Positions 41,896 to 46,362 of a DNA stretch of 46,362 bases are shown piece by piece. Numbering within the stretch: position 1 is the first letter of the stretch; every line of letters starts with the position of its first letter. The notes under the pieces are model-generated. The model was given only the letters and a program-made list of their open reading frames with translations, did not search any database and was not told the DNA's origin. Made by a program: the position numbers and the translations under genes. This DNA comes from Muribaculaceae bacterium (lineage in GTDB: Bacteria; Bacteroidota; Bacteroidia; Bacteroidales; Muribaculaceae), in assembly GCA_029068655.1 (NCBI GenBank), contig JAIECF010000252.1, forward strand, positions 1-46,362. The letters run 5' to 3'.

Positions 41896-43176
41896 ATGAC
41901 TGATAATACTTACCATAAGATACTTGATTATTTCCGCAGGATAAGCGACGGAACCAAGTGGGAAGGCCATCTTTATGCGGTTGGGGGCTGTGTGCGTGAT
42001 GAGATACAGGGAACTCCGATTCATGACGTGGACATAGCCGTTGATCTTCCCGACGGAGGGGTGAAGTTCGCCTTGTGGCTTTTTCGCCACAAATATCTTG
42101 TGGAGATGCCCGTGCTGTTCCGTAAGTTCGGGACTGCAAAGCTACGACTGCGTAAATTTCCTGAAGAGGAGATAGAGGTGGTGCAGACCCGTGCGGAGAA
42201 ATACACCGATAAGACAAGCCGTTGCCCTGAAGTAGTCAACGGCACGATCGAAGAAGACTGCTACCGTCGTGATTTCACCGTCAATACCCTTTACCGTAAC
42301 ATCAAGACAGGCGAGATTCTCGACATGACCGGCCGGGGCATACATGATATACGTGAGGGTGTGATCCGGACGCCGCTCGATCCGTATGAAACGTTTGACG
42401 ATGATCCAGTGCGTATTCTGCGATGCCTGAGGTTTGCGGCCCGTTTCGGATGGAAGATCGAGGAGGCTACGATGGAAGCCTTGAAGAAGAGTGTGGAGAG
42501 GTTGTCCATTGTCTCGCGGGAGCGGTGGAGCGCGGAATTCCGGAAGATGCTTTTCGGACATAACGTGAAGGAATCCCTTGGTATATTGACAGAGATCGGC
42601 GGTCTGAAATATATGAACCAGCTTATGCGTGAGATGTCGGAGACTATACCGGAGCCGGGCGATAAGACCCTTCTTGAGATGGGAGTGCAAGCTGTGGCAA
42701 AGCTTGAGGAAGAAGGCATAGAGGATGAGGCGCAGCGTCTGGCGGCTTTCTTCGGCAATGTCGGAATGCTGCGTGCCGCTGTGCGCGACAAGTCGGGCGC
42801 CATGCGGTATCCACGCCATGAGCACATCGGAGGTCTTATGGCCGCCAAGATGCTGAAGCATATGGGAATCGATGCAGATCTGGCAAATGATGTAAAGGCC
42901 ATCATCCAGGGAAGAGACGAAGTAAGGCTTCAGAAGGAAAGACGCCAGAAGCAGGAGGCCCACAAGGCGCATCAGGAGCGTCAGAAGGCCGAAAGGGCGG
43001 AGCGTCGCAGGGAGCGCGCCAAACGCCACCGCGCGATGCTCGACGAGCACCGCAAGCGGAATGTCCGTAACCGCAAGCGCAGGGAAAAGGAAAAGAAACT
43101 TAACTCAGAGAGCTCTGTTCAGCCCGAATCCAGTCCGCAGGAGTGTCAAGATCCACCGACCGCTCCACCGGCATGA
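41896..43176 (+). CDS. CCA-adding/poly(A)-polymerase-type nucleotidyltransferase with degraded HD site and basic tail
   Basis: 426 residues. The nucleotidyltransferase head has YAVGGCVRDEIQGTPIHDVD with catalytic D44 and D46, then YRRDFTVNTLY and the neck DDPVRILRCLRFAARFGWKI. These are class II CCA-adding motifs, so it should complete or repair tRNA 3' ends, which the tRNAs here need since CCA is not encoded. In the usual HD domain the block LLHDIGK is expected; here it reads FFGNVGM (G287, N288), while RHEHIGG is kept, so phosphohydrolase activity is doubtful. Residues about 345-400 form a very basic, Arg/Lys/Glu-rich helix and a Pro/Ser end (QDPPTAPPA). The last 77 bases overlap the convergent neuA gene. 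It is shorter than HD-containing homologues apart from this tail. Confidence 0.87.
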   Translation: MTDNTYHKILDYFRRISDGTKWEGHLYAVGGCVRDEIQGTPIHDVDIAVDLPDGGVKFALWLFRHKYLVEMPVLFRKFGTAKLRLRKFPEEEIEVVQTRAEKYTDKTSRCPEVVNGTIEEDCYRRDFTVNTLYRNIKTGEILDMTGRGIHDIREGVIRTPLDPYETFDDDPVRILRCLRFAARFGWKIEEATMEALKKSVERLSIVSRERWSAEFRKMLFGHNVKESLGILTEIGGLKYMNQLMREMSETIPEPGDKTLLEMGVQAVAKLEEEGIEDEAQRLAAFFGNVGMLRAAVRDKSGAMRYPRHEHIGGLMAAKMLKHMGIDADLANDVKAIIQGRDEVRLQKERRQKQEAHKAHQERQKAERAERRRERAKRHRAMLDEHRKRNVRNRKRREKEKKLNSESSVQPESSPQECQDPPTAPPA

Positions 43177-43783
43177 CATATGGCCTACGCACAGGAAATT
43201 CCGACATCGGCATCTGCCGAAGCGATGCCGCGTCCATGACGTAGACGGCTCCGTTGTATTCCCATACTTTCGGCGCATCCTGACGGCGCGTATAGTGTCC
43301 GTCGCCCTTGCTGATGTGGAGGTTGCCTTCTGCGTCAGTCTCGAATGCGTTATAGTAGGGGTTGGTGGCAGCCTCACAAACGCTTACCACCATATCGATG
43401 CCCGGTTCCCATGCTTCAATGGCTCCCGTGATGTCTTCCGGGCGGCGCAGGGGAGAGGTGGTCTGCAGAAGCACCACTCTGTCATATTCCACTCCATGCT
43501 CCATATACCATTCAAGCGCATGGAGTATGACTCCATAGGTTCCTGCCGTATCAGTTGCAAGGTGGTCCGGACGCATGAATGGTACCTTCAGCCCGTAATC
43601 CTCCACAACCTTCCGTATTTCCTCCGAATCCGTGCTGACGCAGATGTCCGCGTCATTTGCGCCAGCATTGCGCGCCTGGTCGATAGTATGGCATATCAAA
43701 GGTTTGCCGAGAAACGGTTTTATGTTTTTCCCGGGGATACCCTTGCTTCCGCCACGGGCCGGGATCAGATATAATGTCTTCAT
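43100..43783 (-). CDS. neuA: CMP-nonulosonic acid synthetase (acylneuraminate cytidylyltransferase)
   Basis: 227 residues. It activates a nine-carbon sugar acid with CTP. The nucleotide-binding start YLIPARGGSKGIPGKNIKPF and the blocks VSTDSEEI, LQTTSPLRRPEDITGA and the ending RSVDLDTPADW are typical of NeuA/PseF/LegF enzymes. It is the last gene of neuB-neuC-neuA, 34 bp after neuC. Whether the sugar is N-acetylneuraminic or legionaminic acid cannot be decided from the sequence. Its 3' end overlaps the convergent nucleotidyltransferase gene by 77 bp. Confidence 0.92.
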   Translation of the reverse strand: MKTLYLIPARGGSKGIPGKNIKPFLGKPLICHTIDQARNAGANDADICVSTDSEEIRKVVEDYGLKVPFMRPDHLATDTAGTYGVILHALEWYMEHGVEYDRVVLLQTTSPLRRPEDITGAIEAWEPGIDMVVSVCEAATNPYYNAFETDAEGNLHISKGDGHYTRRQDAPKVWEYNGAVYVMDAASLRQMPMSEFPVRRPYVMPVERSVDLDTPADWIRAEQSSLS

Positions 43784-43817
43784 CGAAGGAAAAGTTTTGA
43801 TTGAAAGAAAAGATTAA

Positions 43818-44927
43818 TCATCTGTTTAGGAATGATTTGACGGCATCAGTCATGACGGCAGGGGTGTCGGGATGGAAGTAGGGATTGACGCGCTTGGCGG
43901 CTATGCCTTTTATCATGGGAGTGGTTATGAGCGATAGGCTCATTGTCACCGCCCCGCGTGTCGCATCGCAGTGGATAACGCTTACGGCGCGTTCTCGCCC
44001 ATTCTGGCGGATGCCGATATCAAGCGTGGGGACTCCCAGCGATGCCACTTCCACAATTCCGCTTGAACTGTTGCCGATCACTCCCTCGGAAAGAGCTGCT
44101 GCCGACAGATATCGCCTAAGACCGAGAGAGGGCACCACAATGATGCTTTCCGGATGTCTTGATTCAAAATCTCTGAGCTGAGCGATAAGTGGAGCCGGAT
44201 GGGAGTCGTTGTTGGGATAGGTGAGTATAGCTCCATAACCTGGCCGAGCTTCCATAAAACCTTCGATTCCGGCAATGAACTCCTCCATCTGAGTCTGTGG
44301 ATCCACATTGTCGAGAGTGGCTGCGTGCAGTGTCCCTACAAAGAATTTCTCAGGTAACTGGCGTCCAAGTGATTCCTGTAGATCTTCGCGTGTCATAAGG
44401 GGCACGTTGAGCGTATTCCACACTCCGATTGCTCCCGTCACTACGATGTCTTTTTTGTCTATTCCCATGTTCTCCAATCTGGCCGCGCATTTCTTCGTCT
44501 CGGTTAGATGTAGCGAGGCGAGCTGTGAGATGGCGTTTCGTATGGCATTGTCCATAGCTCCTTCCGAGACAGTTCCTCCGGCTATGTGAATGATAGGAAT
44601 GCCGTTGATTGCAGCTGCGGCAGCCACTCCAAGCATCTCGTAGCGGTCGCCTAATATAACAGCAGCCTTTGGCTTGTTGGCTGCAAACCACTCTCCATGT
44701 GCTCTTGTGGAATTCGCAAGTGTCTCGGATACGGAGTCTCCGGCTGTCGGAAGCACTACAGGCTCTACTCCCGCATTGCGGATCTCATCTATTGTCAGGC
44801 CCATTTCGGGCATGAGGTGCATATTGGAGGCAAGTACAGTACAGTCTATCTCCTGCTTTTTGAATTCTTCGATCAGTGGGGTCAGGAGTCCCCAGTCTGC
44901 TCTCGTGGACGTAGCTACGGCTATCAT
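43818..44927 (-). CDS. neuC: Hydrolysing UDP-N-acetylglucosamine 2-epimerase (NeuC/LegG type)
   Basis: 369 residues. It releases UDP and epimerises C2 to give N-acetylmannosamine (NeuC) or the diacetamido analogue (LegG). Family blocks: VATSTRADWGLLTPLIEEF at the start, VILGDRYEMLGVAAAAAING (about 90-109), HIAGGTVSEGAMDNAIRNAI (about 114-133), and EGVIGNSSSGIVEVASLGVP (about 284-303). It lies 13 bp after neuB and before neuA in one operon, giving the complete path from UDP-GlcNAc to a CMP-activated nonulosonate. Confidence 0.92.
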   Translation of the reverse strand: MIAVATSTRADWGLLTPLIEEFKKQEIDCTVLASNMHLMPEMGLTIDEIRNAGVEPVVLPTAGDSVSETLANSTRAHGEWFAANKPKAAVILGDRYEMLGVAAAAAINGIPIIHIAGGTVSEGAMDNAIRNAISQLASLHLTETKKCAARLENMGIDKKDIVVTGAIGVWNTLNVPLMTREDLQESLGRQLPEKFFVGTLHAATLDNVDPQTQMEEFIAGIEGFMEARPGYGAILTYPNNDSHPAPLIAQLRDFESRHPESIIVVPSLGLRRYLSAAALSEGVIGNSSSGIVEVASLGVPTLDIGIRQNGRERAVSVIHCDATRGAVTMSLSLITTPMIKGIAAKRVNPYFHPDTPAVMTDAVKSFLNR

Positions 44928-44940
44928 AGGCAGATTATGA

Positions 44941-45975
44941 TTAAGAGAGTTCTATGAGTTCGTCGGGTGCGAAATCGCGTATAGCCTCGGATCCAAGAGC
45001 CTGATCCCAGAGCATGGGCGAGACACCGTTGCCTGGACGCTTCACGTAGATATTTTCTTCTGTAAGAAGTTCTCCTTTCTTAATCGGGCGCGTTGCAACT
45101 ATGCTCTTTCTCGCTATCTCTATGTTAGGGCGTTCTGAATCCGTAACGCGTTTTATTCCGTCGCCGAGGGCCTCCTCTATATGGCGTATGGATGTCACCA
45201 TAGCCTTCAGTTCATTGGGTTCGAGCGATGCCTTATGATCGGGACCTGCCATCTCGCGTGATAGAGTGAAATGTTTTTCGACAACACATGCCCCGAGAGC
45301 AACAGCCGCTATAGGAGCCTCTATCCCGAGTGAATGGTCGCTGAATCCCGTCCTTACGTCCAGTTCGTCGGCGAGAGTATGCATGGCTCGGAGGTTGATA
45401 TCCTTATATGGCGTAGGATATTGTGTGTTGCAGTGAAGCACTATTATGTCGTCGCGCTTCAATTTCGTACTGAATCCTTCCGGTGTGGTATGATGGATAC
45501 CCGTGAGTATCTCTATTGCCTCTTCAATCTCTCCTATTGTCGACATTCCTGTGGAGAGTATGACCGGGATTCCTTTTTCTGATATCTTGCGGAGGTATGG
45601 AAGGTTGGTGATTTCTCCGGAAGGAATCTTGAAGTAGTCCTGGCCTATTTCAGCGAGAAGATCAATTGAAGTTAAATCGAAAGGTGTTGACATGAATCCT
45701 ATGCCAACCTCTCTGCAGAAGTCGGATAGTAGCTTATAGTCGGAAAGCGGAAGGTGGATCTTCCGGCACATGTCGAGCTGCGACTCCTCGACTCCGGTAT
45801 TCTCTTTCTGGTATTCAGCCTGTGGGGCGAATTCGGAGATGACCAGTTCCGGGACAGCAGTCTGGAACTTCACGTAGTCTGCACCTGCCTCTTTGGCGGC
45901 GATTATCATTTTCTTAGCAGTCTCGAAGTCTCCGTTATGGTTGACTCCGGCCTCGGCGATGATTATGGTTTTCAT
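44941..45975 (-). CDS. neuB: N-acetylneuraminate (or legionaminate) synthase
   Basis: 344 residues. It condenses phosphoenolpyruvate with N-acetylmannosamine or its diacetamido analogue. The TIM-barrel part (1-275) begins with the family signature IIIAEAGVNHNGDFETAKKM and contains FMSTPFDLTSIDLL, IPSGEITNLPYL, STGMSTIGEIEEA, CNTQYPTPY and FSDHSLG. The C-terminal antifreeze-like SAF domain covers about 282-344. The start is fixed by homology to the family start and leaves only 4 bp after the promoter's -7 box. It is the first gene of neuB-neuC-neuA. Confidence 0.95.
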   Translation of the reverse strand: MKTIIIAEAGVNHNGDFETAKKMIIAAKEAGADYVKFQTAVPELVISEFAPQAEYQKENTGVEESQLDMCRKIHLPLSDYKLLSDFCREVGIGFMSTPFDLTSIDLLAEIGQDYFKIPSGEITNLPYLRKISEKGIPVILSTGMSTIGEIEEAIEILTGIHHTTPEGFSTKLKRDDIIVLHCNTQYPTPYKDINLRAMHTLADELDVRTGFSDHSLGIEAPIAAVALGACVVEKHFTLSREMAGPDHKASLEPNELKAMVTSIRHIEEALGDGIKRVTDSERPNIEIARKSIVATRPIKKGELLTEENIYVKRPGNGVSPMLWDQALGSEAIRDFAPDELIELS

Positions 45976-45979
45976 ATTC

Positions 45980-46011
45980 CAAAATTAACGAATCTCTTCC
46001 ATTCACGCAAA
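45980..46011 (-). promoter_or_regulatory. Promoter of the neuBCA operon, abutting the start codon
   Basis: On the minus strand TTTG (46011-46008) and TAATTTTG (45987-45980) are 20 bp apart, an exact Bacteroidetes promoter. Only 4 bases separate the -7 box from the neuB ATG (45975), so transcription should begin at or very near the start codon. Confidence 0.85.
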
Positions 46012-46094
46012 TTTAGCGTGTAAAAATATCAAGTAAAAAGCACTGTTATCCCTTAATTCCTGCGTTTCCTGCATTCGAATTTATGGAAAAATAG

Positions 46095-46153
46095 ATTTTT
46101 TTGAAAAAAGATAAAGAAAAATTTGGTGGAGTCAGAAAAAAGCAGTAATTTTG
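46095..46153 (+). promoter_or_regulatory. Promoter of tRNA-Pro with A/T-rich upstream block
   Basis: TTTG (46122-46125) and TAATTTTG (46146-46153) are 20 bp apart. The 31 bases ending in the -33 box match the tRNA-Asp promoter at 143-173 with two differences. The leader before the tRNA would be long, about 115 bases, and contains a small GCGAA/TTCGC hairpin near 46178. Confidence 0.83.
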
Positions 46154-46272
46154 CATCGCTTTAGCAGGGAACCCCCGCAGCAATGCGAAAGATATTCGCT
46201 CCGTAAGGAATATGAATGGAAGCCCCCAGCTTTGTTCAGAATGAATATCGGTTGGTTCCGGCTTAGCCGACT

Positions 46273-46347
46273 CGGGGTGTAGCTCAGTCCGGTTAGAGTG
46301 TGCGTCTGGGGGGCGTGAGGTCGCAAGTTCGAATCTTGTCACCCCGA
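46273..46347 (+). tRNA. tRNA-Pro (GGG)
   Basis: 75 bases. The acceptor stem CGGGGTG pairs with CACCCCG, the discriminator is A. The T arm contains GTTCGAATC. The anticodon loop CTGGGGG gives anticodon GGG, flanked by a stem with G-T pairs. CCA is not encoded. Confidence 0.92.
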
Positions 46348-46362
46348 CAAAAGGTCAGTTGC

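Noticed and set aside
43061-43774. Open frame (237 codons) antisense to neuA
   Set aside because: It mirrors the conserved neuA coding sequence and has no family features.

Overview
The window looks like a chromosomal segment of a gut Bacteroidales bacterium, most likely Muribaculaceae or a close relative; family rank is inference. The support is a hybrid two-component/AraC regulator beside tandem SusC/SusD pairs, promoters of the Bacteroidetes type (TTTG, about 20 bp, TAnnTTTG), the type IX secretion proteins PorX and PorW, DUF4249 and DUF4974-type proteins, and secreted proteins ending in a short 'YD.FGR..' tail.

Layout. 1-382: a tandem of tRNA-Asp genes (the first cut by the window edge), each followed by the same hairpin terminator. 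669-23165: a polysaccharide utilization locus (PUL), all on the plus strand: HTCS regulator, SusC, SusD, SusC, SusD, a DUF1735/DUF5627-type lipoprotein, a lipoprotein that is a GH10 xylanase by descent but has lost both catalytic glutamates, a secreted protein of unknown function, a GH98 glycoside hydrolase, and a PHB-depolymerase/CE1-like esterase. The order susC-susD-susC-susD-lipoprotein-GH10 matches the xus xylan clusters of Prevotella and Bacteroides. I therefore favour a substituted xylan as substrate, with GH98 and the esterase as the catalytic parts and the dead GH10 as a surface binding protein. 28445-23234 (minus): a trans-envelope signalling operon: ECF sigma factor, outer-membrane barrel, a very small FecR/DUF4974 protein, a TonB receptor with an STN domain, and a DUF4249 lipoprotein. 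28613-31352: a DUF2461 protein, then an AAA-ATPase-like/PD-(D/E)XK gene preceded by a deleted remnant of a second copy.

37149-31355 (minus): lpxB, porW/sprE, porX, joined by heptamer-repeat arrays that contain the upstream gene's stop codon. 37184-41876: envelope genes (beta-helix lipoprotein, outer-membrane phospholipase A, glycine-zipper OmpA lipoprotein) and a MATE transporter. 41896-43176: a CCA-adding-type nucleotidyltransferase with a degraded HD site and a long basic tail, whose end overlaps the convergent neuA. 45975-43100 (minus): neuB-neuC-neuA, a nonulosonic (sialic or legionaminic) acid operon whose promoter abuts the neuB start codon, suggesting a leaderless mRNA. The window ends with a tRNA-Pro whose upstream promoter block is nearly identical to that of tRNA-Asp.

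How the parts connect: the PUL imports and cuts a glycan at the surface. Three of its secreted proteins carry C-terminal tails like the end of type IX sorting domains, and two type IX components (PorX, PorW) are encoded in the same window. LpxB, PldA, OmpA and the Neu enzymes serve the outer membrane and surface glycans. All family calls are from reading the sequence; no database search was possible.
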